Positions 8,424-16,405 of a stretch of 64,000 nucleotides of DNA are shown here, piece after piece. The DNA comes from RYN-230 sp963844695 (GTDB lineage: Bacteria; Actinomycetota; Actinomycetes; Streptosporangiales; Streptosporangiaceae): assembly GCA_963844695.1 (NCBI GenBank), contig CAWJPL010000027.1, positions 124,001 to 188,000 of the forward strand, in the 5' to 3' direction. The notes under the pieces were generated by a model. The model searched no databases and had not been told where the DNA came from. It saw only the letters and a list, made by a program, of their open reading frames with translations. A program made the position numbers and the translations under genes. Within the stretch, counting starts at the first letter, position 1. Every line of letters begins with the position of its first letter.

Positions 8424-8741
8424 ATGGGCAGCTGGGGCTTCCTGAGTAACCACGGACGCGTGCTGGTGTTTCTCGCGCACGACCCGGGGATGCGGCTCCG
8501 CGACATCGCGGCCAGCCTGGGCATCACCGAGCGGAGCGCCTTCGGCATCGTCAGCGACCTGACCGCGGCCGGCTACCTCAACAAGCGCAAGGACGGCCGC
8601 CGCAACCACTACCAGATCCAGGTGCATCAGCCGCTGCCGGAGCCCACCGGCCGCGAGCAGACCATCGGGGAAGTCCTGGCCGTGCTCGCAGGCCCCGTCG
8701 TCAGCACGGGCCAGCCGCCTGGGGCGGAAGGACACTGCTGA
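8424..8741 (+). CDS. winged-helix (MarR-like) transcription regulator
   Basis: This 105-aa protein is a compact winged-helix DNA-binding domain: LRDIAASLGITERSAFGIVSDLTAAGYL is spread over residues 29-56 as the HTH, followed by the basic wing NKRKDGRRNHY. It lacks the long dimerisation helices of full MarR proteins, matching the short HTH proteins common in Streptomyces-like genomes. The ATG at 8424 is probably leaderless because a TACTTT -10 element sits seven bases upstream. The target is unknown; autoregulation or control of the neighbouring STAS gene is possible. Confidence 0.82.
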   Translation: MGSWGFLSNHGRVLVFLAHDPGMRLRDIAASLGITERSAFGIVSDLTAAGYLNKRKDGRRNHYQIQVHQPLPEPTGREQTIGEVLAVLAGPVVSTGQPPGAEGHC

Positions 8742-8820
8742 GCCCGGCCGGGCCGCAGCGCGCGCTCAGGACCAGGCCGCCATCGCGCCGCCTGGTCCGC
8801 GTCGACCGGATCGGATACCC

Positions 8821-9225
8821 ATGATGAACTCAGGCACCACGATCCAGCCCACCCCGGGCGTTCCCGTCCGCGTCGTAGACGGGGTCACCATCGCCGAACT
8901 GTCCGGTGACCTCGACCTGGCCAGCGCGCCGGACCTGCGTGAGCAGCTTCTGGGGGTGCTCCGGCCCGGCGCCAGCCGCCTGGTGCTCGACCTGTCCAGG
9001 GTGACCTTCTGTGACGCCAGCGGTCTCGCCGTACTGGTCGGCGCGAGCCACCGGGCCCGCGTGCTGGGGGGTTTCCTGCGGCTCGCCGCGGTCTCGCCGT
9101 CCACGGCCCGGGTACTGCAGATCACCGGGCTGGACCGGCACCTGTCCATCTATCCGACCGTCCACGCCGCCACCGTCGCTCCGGGCGACGGGTTCGGCCG
9201 GGCAGGCGCGCTCGCCGCGGCCTGA
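8821..9225 (+). CDS. STAS-domain anti-sigma factor antagonist
   Basis: This 134-aa STAS-domain protein is of the SpoIIAA/RsbV type. The signature VTFCDASGLAVLVGA (about residues 61-75) contains the serine that a cognate anti-sigma kinase would phosphorylate; the unphosphorylated form sequesters that kinase and frees a sigma factor. The length is slightly above the usual 110 aa, with an extended N-terminus. Two adjacent ATG codons (8821, 8824) are possible starts. No anti-sigma or sigma gene lies beside it, so the partner is encoded elsewhere. Confidence 0.9.
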   Translation: MMNSGTTIQPTPGVPVRVVDGVTIAELSGDLDLASAPDLREQLLGVLRPGASRLVLDLSRVTFCDASGLAVLVGASHRARVLGGFLRLAAVSPSTARVLQITGLDRHLSIYPTVHAATVAPGDGFGRAGALAAA

Positions 9226-9252
9226 CCCGCGGCTCTCACCTGGCCGCAGGCC

Positions 9253-9690
9253 TTACTTCCGGTCGGGCACCACGACCACCGGGCACTCCGAGTGCTGGAC
9301 GACCTGCTGGCTGACCGAGCCCAGCAGCGTGCGCGCGAAACCACCACTACCGCGTGACCCCACCACCAGCAGGTCAGCGTCACCGGACGCCTCGATCAGC
9401 ACCCGGGCGGCCAGGCCAATCTCGGCACGAACGGTGATCGACGGCGGCTCCGGCTGGCCTGCCTGCGTCGCGGCCTTCGCGACTATCTCCTCGACCCGGC
9501 GGCGGGTTTTCTCCAGATCGTCCCGGTCTGGCGGCAAGATGATCGGGTTGCCGGTCCAGGCACTCACCGCGACCTCGTACACGGTGAGCACGGTCAGCGG
9601 GGCGTGGAGTGCGGCCGCGTCTTTCAGCGCCCAGTCCAGGGCGCGATGAGCGTTATCTGATCCGTCGATTCCCACCACGATGCCCGCCAT
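9253..9690 (-). CDS. universal stress protein (UspA family)
   Basis: This 146-aa single-domain Usp opens with GIVVGIDGSDNAHRALDWA. The C-terminal ATP-binding motif is VVGSRGSGGF with a following LGSVS (pattern G-2x-G-9x-GS), so it belongs to the ATP-binding branch. Such proteins respond to hypoxia or starvation in actinobacteria. The ATG at 9690 has GAAGGAG eight bases upstream. It converges with the STAS gene, with 27 bp between their stops. Confidence 0.92.
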   Translation of the reverse strand: MAGIVVGIDGSDNAHRALDWALKDAAALHAPLTVLTVYEVAVSAWTGNPIILPPDRDDLEKTRRRVEEIVAKAATQAGQPEPPSITVRAEIGLAARVLIEASGDADLLVVGSRGSGGFARTLLGSVSQQVVQHSECPVVVVPDRK

Positions 9691-9902
9691 GACCGGCTCC
9701 TTCCGGGTCCAGGCCCGCACTCCCCAGGACGGGGCAGCACCCTCCCAGGATGGCGTGGTTTCCGGCCCTGTCAATAGCCCTGCGGCGGGCCCCGGGAGAC
9801 CTTGATCCTGAACCGGACACCCGATCCTGAACCGGGCAGCGCGCACTCCAGGAACGGACCGGCCGGGCCGTCGCGCGGCGCCGCGTTACCCGGCCCGCCG
9901 CC

Positions 9903-10706
9903 TTATCCGCGGCGGCGCGCGACGTGCAGGACCGCGCCCCAGTGCCGGCGCACCGAATGGCCTGGGCGCCGGGCCAGGCGGCGCCGGATCTCCCCGTAGA
10001 GCCGGTCCTGCTGCCACTGCTCCATGGCGATGTGGCCGGAGAACGTGCGGAGCAGCGCGACGTAGCTCTCGGCGTCGTAGACCCGCTCCCAGTCGAAGTG
10101 CCGGATAGCCAGCACCTCGAACAGCCCGCTCGCCTCGATCTCGGCGCCCTGCTCCCGCAGTTCCCCCGGGCGGGGGAACCCCTCGCCGGGGGGCTGCCCG
10201 GCACCGATCTCGTCGTAGACCTCCTGGATCTCGCGGAAGAACGGGTCACCACCGTCGGGAAACACGTGCAGGGCGCTCCAGAACGCGAGGTGACCACCCG
10301 GGCGGAGCACCTGCCAGGCGCGGCGGTAGCGGACGGCCGGATCGATCCAGTGCCAGGCGGTCGCCGCGTAGACCAGGTCGAACCGCTCGCCCGCGCGGGG
10401 CTGCCACTCCTCGAACCGCCCCTCGACGACCTCGGCGTCCAGGCCGGCCAGATTGCGGCGCGCGGCGGCGGCCAGCTCCGGGCCGAGTTCGACGCAGGTA
10501 ATCCGGAAACCGCGCCGGGCCAGCGGGACGGTGGCCTTGCCCGGCCCGCAGCCCAGTTCCAGCAGGTGGTCGCCCGGAGTCAGCCCGGCGACGGCGACGA
10601 GCTCGTCGAAGAGCTCAGCCGGGTAGTCCGGACGGACCTGGTGGTAGCTCCCCGCCGCCTGGTTGAACGTCTGGCTGAGCCGCAGGCGGTCCTCGTCCGG
10701 CGTCAT
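9903..10706 (-). CDS. class I SAM-dependent methyltransferase
   Basis: This is a 267-aa methyltransferase with a Rossmann fold. Motif I is LLELGCGPGKATVPLA (about residues 47-62), motif II region is ITCVELGPELAAAAR, and VYAATAWHWIDP matches the post-II loop of the UbiE/trans-aconitate-like group. The substrate is unknown. The ATG at 10706 has no Shine-Dalgarno; CAGGCT sits six bases upstream on this strand, so it is probably leaderless. It is divergent from another methyltransferase with only 18 bp between the two start codons. Confidence 0.88.
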   Translation of the reverse strand: MTPDEDRLRLSQTFNQAAGSYHQVRPDYPAELFDELVAVAGLTPGDHLLELGCGPGKATVPLARRGFRITCVELGPELAAAARRNLAGLDAEVVEGRFEEWQPRAGERFDLVYAATAWHWIDPAVRYRRAWQVLRPGGHLAFWSALHVFPDGGDPFFREIQEVYDEIGAGQPPGEGFPRPGELREQGAEIEASGLFEVLAIRHFDWERVYDAESYVALLRTFSGHIAMEQWQQDRLYGEIRRRLARRPGHSVRRHWGAVLHVARRRG

Positions 10707-10724
10707 GGTCCTAGCCTGTCTCCC
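10707..10724. promoter_or_regulatory. 18-bp bidirectional leaderless promoter core
   Basis: This gap between two divergent ATGs carries TAGCCT (10712-10717) for the plus gene, seven bases from its ATG. On the minus strand CAGGCT (complement of 10713-10718) is six bases from its ATG. The two -10 elements overlap in five positions. Both -35 regions must lie inside the opposing coding sequences. Confidence 0.6.
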
Positions 10725-11600
10725 ATGCCCTCCGCCCGCCAGCCCAGTGCTCGCCAGCCCAGTGCCAGCCAACCCAGTGCCAGCCAACCCAGTGCCAGCC
10801 AACCCAGCGAAAGCCAGCCCAGCGAAAGCTATGCCGACCCGCGGCTGGCCGCCCTGTACGACGCGCTGAACCCGGCCGACGCGAGCACGGCGTTCTACCT
10901 CAGCCTGCCCGCCGCACCGCCGGCCCGGATCCTCGACGTGGGCTGCGGCACGGGGCTGCTGGCCTGTGAGTTCGCGGCCCGGGGATACGACGTGACCGGC
11001 GCGGACCCGGCGGCGGCGATGCTGGCCACGGCGCGCGCCCGGCCTGGCGGCGACCAGGTGCGCTGGGTTCAGGCCAGCGCCGCGGGCCTGGACACCGGCA
11101 TCGGCCTGGACACCGCCACTGGCCCGGACACTCCCGCGGGCTTCGACTTGATCATTATGACCGGGCACGTGTTCCAGCTGTTCCTGGAGGACCGGGACGT
11201 CCGCGCGGCGCTGCGGACGCTGGCCCGGCACCTGGCCCCGGGCGGCCGTCTCGCGTTCGAGACCAGGAACCCGGCCGTGCGCGAGTGGCAGGACTGGAAC
11301 CCGCGGGACACCAGGCAGCGGGTGGAGGCAGCCGGTCTCACCGCCGACGTGCACTACGACATCAGCGCGGTCGCAGGCGAGCTGGTCACGTACGAGACCT
11401 GGTACCAGTTCGCCGGCGCCGGCGACCCGGTGGTGGTGCCGGACACGCTCCGGTTCATGGACCAGGCCCAGGTGGCCGCGTTCCTGGCCGAGGCCGGCCT
11501 CACGCACGTCACCTGGTACGGCGACTGGGACGGCTCGCCGTACGGGCCGGCCAGCCCCGAGATCGTCGCCGTCGCGTCCGGGCCGGCCGGGACGCAGTGA
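10725..11600 (+). CDS. class I SAM-dependent methyltransferase with repetitive N-terminus
   Basis: This 291-aa methyltransferase has motif I LDVGCGTGLLACEFA near residue 68 and downstream DLIIMTGHVFQLFLED and LAPGGRLAFETRNP, typical of small-molecule methyltransferases. The first 35 residues are a low-complexity run of QPSAS/QPSES pentapeptides not expected in the family. A start further downstream would remove them, but no ATG or GTG with a ribosome site is visible between the repeat and the core. A TAGCCT -10 element seven bases before the ATG supports the start at 10725. It converges on the acyl-CoA ligase gene across a strong hairpin. Confidence 0.85.
   Translation: MPSARQPSARQPSASQPSASQPSASQPSESQPSESYADPRLAALYDALNPADASTAFYLSLPAAPPARILDVGCGTGLLACEFAARGYDVTGADPAAAMLATARARPGGDQVRWVQASAAGLDTGIGLDTATGPDTPAGFDLIIMTGHVFQLFLEDRDVRAALRTLARHLAPGGRLAFETRNPAVREWQDWNPRDTRQRVEAAGLTADVHYDISAVAGELVTYETWYQFAGAGDPVVVPDTLRFMDQAQVAAFLAEAGLTHVTWYGDWDGSPYGPASPEIVAVASGPAGTQ
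10740..10829 (+). repeat. 15-bp minisatellite, six copies
   Basis: These are six head-to-tail 15-bp units of the form CARCCCAGYGMMAGC, encoding QPS(A/E)(R/S). Three central copies are nearly identical, suggesting recent expansion. The array lies where the -35 region of the divergent methyltransferase gene should be. Confidence 0.9.
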
Positions 11601-11608
11601 CGCGGCCG

Positions 11609-11647
11609 GGCCTGGCCGAGGCCGCCCCCCAGGGCCTCGGCCAGGCC
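11609..11647. terminator. bidirectional hairpin terminator
   Basis: This is a perfect 15-bp stem, GGCCTGGCCGAGGCC (11609-11623) with GGCCTCGGCCAGGCC (11633-11647), around a 9-base loop. It sits between two convergent genes that end at 11600 and 11652, so it can serve both. Confidence 0.85.
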
Positions 11648-11651
11648 GTCC

Positions 11652-13188
11652 CTAGGCCTGGTCGAGCAGCCTCGACCGGACCTCGCTCTTGAGCACCTTG
11701 CCCACCTTGGACCGGGGCAGGTCGGCCCACACCTCGACCTGCTTGGGGGTCTTCACGCTGCCCAGCCGTCCCTTCACGAACGCGCGGAGGTCGTCGCCTG
11801 GGACCTCGTGACCGGGGTGGGCCTGGACGACGACGGTCACCCGCTCGCCCCACTTGTCGTCCGGCAGCCCGACCACCGCGCAGTCCAGCACCGCGGGGTG
11901 GGCCAGCACCGCCTGCTCGACCTCGGCCGAGTAGACGTTGAACCCGCCGGTGATGATCATGTCCTTGGCCCGGTCCACGATATAGAGATAGTTGTCCTCG
12001 TCGAGGTAGCCGATGTCGCCGGTGTGATGCCAGCCGTGCCGGCTCGCCTCGGCCGAGGCCACCAGGTCCTGGTAGTAGCCGGCCATGACCAGGGGGCCGC
12101 GGACCACGATCTCGCCGCGCTCGCCCGAAGGCAGCAGCCGTCCCTCGTCGTCCATGATGGCCACGGTGACCAGCGGGCCGGGCCGCCCGGCTGAGGTGAA
12201 GCGCTCGGTGGCCAGCGTGCCGTCGGCGTGCAGGTGGTCTTCCGGCGCCAGGCTCGAGATCATCATCGGCGCCTCGGTCTGCCCGAACAGCTGCGCCATG
12301 ACCGGCCCGATCGCGCGGATGGCCTGCTCCAGGCGGGCGGCGGACATGGGGGCGGCGCCGTACCAGAGGCACTGCAGCGAGGTCAGGTCGGCCGCGGCCA
12401 GCCCGGGCTGATCGAGCAGCAGGTAGACCAGGGTCGGCGGCAGGAAGGCGTGGGTCACCCGGTGCTGGCCGATCAGGGACAGGAACCCGGCCAGGTCCGG
12501 CGCGGGCATGATGACGATCTCCCCGCCCAGCGTCATGATCGGGAAGCACAGCACCCCGGCGGCATGCGTAAGCGGGGCGAGAGCCAGGTACACGGGGCGC
12601 CCGTCGAACGGATAGCCCATCAGCGTGAGGGCCGTCATCGTCTCGATGTTGTGCCCGGTCAGCATGACCCCCTTGGGCTGGCCGGTGGTGCCCCCGGTGC
12701 CCGCGATCATCGCGATGTCGTCCACCGGATCGGCCTGGCCAGGGCTCACCGGCCAGGCCTTTCACCCAGGCATCGAACCGGGTGGCCCCCGGCACCTCCT
12801 GGTCCAGGCAGACCAGCGTGCGGACCTTCGGCAGATCCGGGGCGATCCGCGCGACCAGCGGCGCGAACGCCCCCTGGAAGATCAGGGCCGCGCAGTCGAA
12901 GAGGTCGAGCAGCTCGCGGTTCTCCGCCGCCTCGTTGCGGGGGTTCACCGGGCACCACACCGCCCCCGCCCGGGCGATGCCGAACACGCAGGAGAAGGCG
13001 ACCGGGTCGTTGGCGGACAGCACCGCCACCTTGTCGCCGGGCTGGACGCCCGACCGGGCCAGCGCCTGGCCGATCACCCAGGACAGCCGCTGTACCTCGG
13101 CGTAGCTGCGGGTATGCCCGGCCATGGTCAGGCACGGCGCGTCCGGGCCGAGCGAAGCCCCCTTGTCCAGGAAATCGGTCAGCCGCAC
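11652..13188 (-). CDS. AMP-forming acyl-CoA synthetase/ligase, frameshifted
   Basis: This is an adenylate-forming CoA ligase of about 511 aa once one base is removed. The N-terminal frame carries the substrate-binding half. After a +1 step at 12742-12744 (one extra C in CCC on the coding strand) the second frame begins with the P-loop IAGTGGTTGQPKGVMLTG, then YGAAPMS, HTGDIGYLDEDNYLYIVDR, IITGGFNVY and the catalytic-Lys region RSKVGKVLK. All catalytic motifs are intact. The GTG at 13188 follows the reductase gene by 16 bp in the same operon. It probably activates a carboxylic acid for catabolism; chain type cannot be predicted. Confidence 0.88.
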
Positions 13189-13204
13189 GGCCGGGCCCCG
13201 GCGC

Positions 13205-14332
13205 TCAGTGCGCGACCGTGACGGTGGGCTCCATGACCAGGCCGAAGCTGCGCAGCACGCCCAGCAGTTCGCGGTGGCCGAAGGCCTGGCACCCGGAGGC
13301 GAACCCGGCCCGCCGCGGCGGCTGCTGGAGCAGCGAGTACGCGGCGTAGGCCTGCAACGCGCCGGTCTGCTTGTAGTTGCAGTTGCCGTGCAGCACGCAG
13401 TGCGCCCGGCCGAGCGGGCCGGACGCGTAGACCGAGTCCAGCGAGGTGTTGATGCGCGGGTTCTCCCGCGGCGGCATCTGGTTCATCACGGCGGCGGCCT
13501 GCTCGGACAGCGCGGTGTACTTCTCGTCGTCGGACAGGTCCTTGATCTGCTCCAGCGCGCCCGCCACGATCTGGGGCACGCCCATCATCAGCGCGCGGTT
13601 GAAGACCCCGCCGAGCACCTTGACGTTCGCCACCCGCGGGTCGCGGCGGAACCAGACCGGGTGCGAGGTGCCGCCCCACGGCAGCGCGAGGCCGGTCTCA
13701 TGCTGGCCGGGCACCACGACGGTGTAGAGCCCGGCGTCGGCCGGCCATTCCACGTACTCGTTCTGCTCGAGGTAGTAGGCCTTGGCCAGCGCCGCGTTGA
13801 CCAGGATCGTCCGGGTCGAGGCGATCGTGGGCAGGCCCTTCCAGAACACCTCGATGTCGAGCGTGTCCAGGCCGGGCTGCTCGAGGCAGATGTTGGCCGC
13901 GATCTCCCCGGTGGTGTACATCTGCGCCACGCCCGGCGCGAGCAGCAGCCCGCGCTCGGCCATCCGCTCGCCGTAGGTCTCGTCGCAGGTGATCAGCCAG
14001 TCCTGCTCGCCGGTGGTGTCGAGGTAGTGGCAGCCCGCCGCCAGGCACGCCTCGACCACCTCGCCGCCGTGCTTCGCGAACGGCCCGACCGTGTTGAGCA
14101 CGACCTTCGCCCCGGTCAGCAGCTCGGTCAGCGGCCCGACCTGGTGCTCGACCTCGATCACCTCGTGCGGCACCGTGCCGATGCCGGGCACCCGGTCCAG
14201 GGCCTCGGAGATGCGGGCCTTGTCGCGTCCGGCGGCCACGAAGGGGATGTTGAACTCCCGCAGGTACTCGCAGATCAGCTGGCCGGTGTACCCGGAGGCA
14301 CCGTAGACGACGACCGGCTTGTCCGTGCTCAT
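13205..14332 (-). CDS. saccharopine-dehydrogenase-like reductase
   Basis: This 375-aa protein has an N-terminal Rossmann domain (VVVYGASGYTGQLICEYL, residues 6-23, a TGxxGxxG-like NAD(P) site) and the saccharopine dehydrogenase/trans-enoyl-reductase layout (VVLNTVGPFAKHGGEVVEAC, HYLDTTGEQ). The C-terminal half is family-specific and unrecognised. It lies second in a three-gene operon with an SDR and an acyl-CoA ligase, so it is more likely a catabolic reductase than a lysine-pathway enzyme. The ATG at 14332 follows GAAAGGCACAGCT. Confidence 0.82.
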   Translation of the reverse strand: MSTDKPVVVYGASGYTGQLICEYLREFNIPFVAAGRDKARISEALDRVPGIGTVPHEVIEVEHQVGPLTELLTGAKVVLNTVGPFAKHGGEVVEACLAAGCHYLDTTGEQDWLITCDETYGERMAERGLLLAPGVAQMYTTGEIAANICLEQPGLDTLDIEVFWKGLPTIASTRTILVNAALAKAYYLEQNEYVEWPADAGLYTVVVPGQHETGLALPWGGTSHPVWFRRDPRVANVKVLGGVFNRALMMGVPQIVAGALEQIKDLSDDEKYTALSEQAAAVMNQMPPRENPRINTSLDSVYASGPLGRAHCVLHGNCNYKQTGALQAYAAYSLLQQPPRRAGFASGCQAFGHRELLGVLRSFGLVMEPTVTVAH

Positions 14333-14367
14333 AGCTGTGCCTTTCGCTGGATGTCAGAAGGACCCGG

Positions 14368-15171
14368 TCACATGCCCATGCCGCCGTCGACCGGCAGTCC
14401 GGCCCCGGTGATGAAGCGCGCGCCGTCGGAGGCCAGGAACACCACGGCGTCGGCCATGTCCGGCACCTCGCCGAGCCGGCCCGCCGGGGTCAGCTCGACG
14501 ACCGCGCCGACCGCGTGCTCGGCGCTGGGGAACAGGCCGAGCGTGGCCATGTCCGAGGCCAGCTGCAGGCCCATCTCCGTCGCCACCAGGCCCGGGTATA
14601 CGCAGTTCACCCGGACGCCGTAGCCGAGCTTGCCGGACTCCATCGCCCCGACCCGGGTGAGCCGGTCCACGGCTGACTTGGTGGCCGAGTAGCCGCCGAT
14701 GCCGGGAAAGGCGATGGTGGCCGCGACCGACGCGATGTTGATCACCGCGCCGCCCTGGCCGGCCGGGCCGCCCGGGCGCATCGCCCGGAAGGCGTGCTTG
14801 AGGCCCAGGGCCGTGCCCAGGACGTTGACCTCGAGCATCCGCCGGACGTCGGCGGCCTCGATGTCGGCGAGCAGGCCGGAGATCTCGACCCCGGCGTTGT
14901 TGATCAGGATGTCCAGGCCGCCGAGGGCGCTGATGGCCTGCGGGATGGCCTGCTCCCAGCTCGCGTCGCTGGTCACGTCCAGCGGCACGAACTCGGCCGT
15001 GGCGCCGGACTGGCGCAGCGCCTCAGCGGTCTGCTTGCCCAGGTCCTCCCGGACGTCCGCGATGACGATGGCCGCCCCCGCGCGGGCCAGCGCCTCCGCC
15101 ATGCCGGCGCCGAGCCCGCGGCCGCCGCCGGTGACCAGTGCCTTCCGACCCGTCAGCTCGTACACGCTCAT
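14368..15171 (-). CDS. short-chain dehydrogenase/reductase (SDR)
   Basis: This 267-aa classical SDR has the cofactor motif ALVTGGGRGLGAGMA (TGxxxGxG), an NNAG stretch within LDILINNAGVEI, and catalytic residues Ser (INIASVAAT), Tyr and Lys (GGYSATKSA). The end LPVDGGMGM is standard. An acidic residue after strand 2 (IADVRED) suggests NAD rather than NADP. It is the first gene of the divergent operon controlled by the TetR gene at 15397. The ATG at 15171 follows GGGAAGAGGTG. Confidence 0.93.
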   Translation of the reverse strand: MSVYELTGRKALVTGGGRGLGAGMAEALARAGAAIVIADVREDLGKQTAEALRQSGATAEFVPLDVTSDASWEQAIPQAISALGGLDILINNAGVEISGLLADIEAADVRRMLEVNVLGTALGLKHAFRAMRPGGPAGQGGAVINIASVAATIAFPGIGGYSATKSAVDRLTRVGAMESGKLGYGVRVNCVYPGLVATEMGLQLASDMATLGLFPSAEHAVGAVVELTPAGRLGEVPDMADAVVFLASDGARFITGAGLPVDGGMGM

Positions 15172-15262
15172 CAGGCACCTCTTCCCGGGACCGTCATGGG
15201 CCCGCCGGACCGCAGCGCAGGGCTGCGGATCGTGTGACGTGAGACATAGCCTGACCGCGTCT

Positions 15263-15322
15263 CTTGACAACTGTCAAGACTTAGCTGGACGATCGTCTAA
15301 AGAAATTTGGTCGCCTGTCAAG
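15263..15322. promoter_or_regulatory. palindromic operators between SDR operon and TetR gene
   Basis: CTTGACA-AC-TGTCAAG (15263-15278) is a perfect 16-bp dyad that also contains TTGACA on both strands. GACGATCGTC (15288-15297) is a second perfect palindrome. A third half-site TGTCAAG is at 15316-15322, just upstream of a TAGACT -10 at 15344-15349 for the TetR gene. The arrangement suggests autoregulation and control of both directions. Confidence 0.6.
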
Positions 15323-15396
15323 ATCGCGAAGAAGCGTGCCGGGTAGACTGGACCCGCAGTTCGCGGGGGCACGCGGACGCTGATTGGACCCTGACC

Positions 15397-16056
15397 GTGA
15401 CCGAGGTAGCCCAGATCGGGCCAGCACAGCAGAACCGGGACCGGATCGCGCGCCGGCAGCTGGACAAGTTCGCCGAACGCCGCGCCCAGCTGGCCGCCGC
15501 GGCGCTGCAGACCCTGGCCGAGCAGGGCTACGCGCGGACCAGCCTGCGCGACATCGCGCAGAACTCCGAGTTCTCGCACGGCGTGCTGCACTACTACTTC
15601 AGCGACAAGACCGAGCTCATCACCTACTGCGTACGCCAGTACAAGGCGGAGTGCGTGACCCGGTACGACAACATCGTCGCCACCGCCACCTCCGCCGCCG
15701 AGCTCCGGGCGGGCTTCGGCGCGGCCATGGCGGCCACCCTGGTGGACGAGGCCACGCTGCACCGGCTCTGGTACGACCTGCGTAACCAGAGCCTGTTCGA
15801 CGACTCCTACCGCGACGACGTGACCGCGATCGACCAGAGCCTGGAGCGGATGATCTGGCGCATCGTCAGCAAGTTCGCCGAGCTCGCGCAGGCCCCGCTG
15901 GCGGTGGCCTCCCCGGCCGCCTACGCCGTGTTCGACGGGCTCTTCCAGCAGGCCCTGATCAGGCACCTGGCCGGCCAGGCCGATGCGGCCCGGGACCTGG
16001 ACGAGAACGTGCAGCGCGTCCTGGACGCCCTGACCGCCCGCCCCGCCGGGCGTTGA
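15397..16056 (+). CDS. TetR-family transcription regulator
   Basis: This is a 219-aa TetR repressor. The N-terminal HTH is LAEQGYARTSLRDIAQNSEF, continuing SHGVLHYYFSDKTEL, the canonical recognition-helix and YF-K signature. The remainder is the variable ligand-binding helical domain. The GTG at 15397 leaves a 40-residue arm; an upstream in-frame extension exists but crosses the promoter region. It is divergent from the SDR/reductase/acyl-CoA ligase operon, with three TGTCAAG-type half-sites in between. A CoA-thioester ligand is plausible because the operon encodes a CoA ligase. Confidence 0.9.
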   Translation: MTEVAQIGPAQQNRDRIARRQLDKFAERRAQLAAAALQTLAEQGYARTSLRDIAQNSEFSHGVLHYYFSDKTELITYCVRQYKAECVTRYDNIVATATSAAELRAGFGAAMAATLVDEATLHRLWYDLRNQSLFDDSYRDDVTAIDQSLERMIWRIVSKFAELAQAPLAVASPAAYAVFDGLFQQALIRHLAGQADAARDLDENVQRVLDALTARPAGR

Positions 16057-16087
16057 CGGGCTGACCGGGCCCGGGCAGACTCGGCCC

Positions 16088-16387
16088 GTGCCGGAGTGGA
16101 TCTATTTCATCCATCCGCCGCGGGACGACTTCGCGGCGACCATGACCGACGCCGAGAAGGCGGTCTGGGCGCAGCACTTCGAGCGGCTGCAGCGCCTGCT
16201 CGCCGACGGGCAGCTGATCCTGGCCGGTCCCACACTCGGGCGCACCAATACCGGGGTGGCCGTCTTCGAGGCTCCCGACGAGGACGCCGCGCAGCAGATC
16301 ATGGCCGCTGACCCGGCCATCAGCAGCGGGTACGCCCGGGGAGAGCTGCGCCCGTTCCGGGTGTCGCTGCTCCGCGGACGCGACTGA
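16088..16387 (+). CDS. YciI-like (YCII) family protein
   Basis: This is a 99-aa single YCII domain with a ferredoxin-like fold: EWIYFIHPPRDDF at the start, HFERLQRLLADGQLILAGPT in the middle and AAQQIMAADPAISSGYARGEL near the end. The conserved His (HFERL) and Asp (ADPAI) seen in the family are present. The function is mostly unknown; some members act in haloaromatic degradation. The GTG is probably leaderless: CAGACT lies six bases upstream. Confidence 0.85.
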   Translation: MPEWIYFIHPPRDDFAATMTDAEKAVWAQHFERLQRLLADGQLILAGPTLGRTNTGVAVFEAPDEDAAQQIMAADPAISSGYARGELRPFRVSLLRGRD

Positions 16388-16405
16388 CCCGGGCGGGCGG
16401 CCGGC

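Noticed and set aside
9903..11507. N-terminal extension of the minus-strand methyltransferase across the divergent gene, with FAGLAGTGLA repeats
   Set aside because: The repeats are the antisense reading of the 15-bp minisatellite. The methyltransferase starts at 10706.
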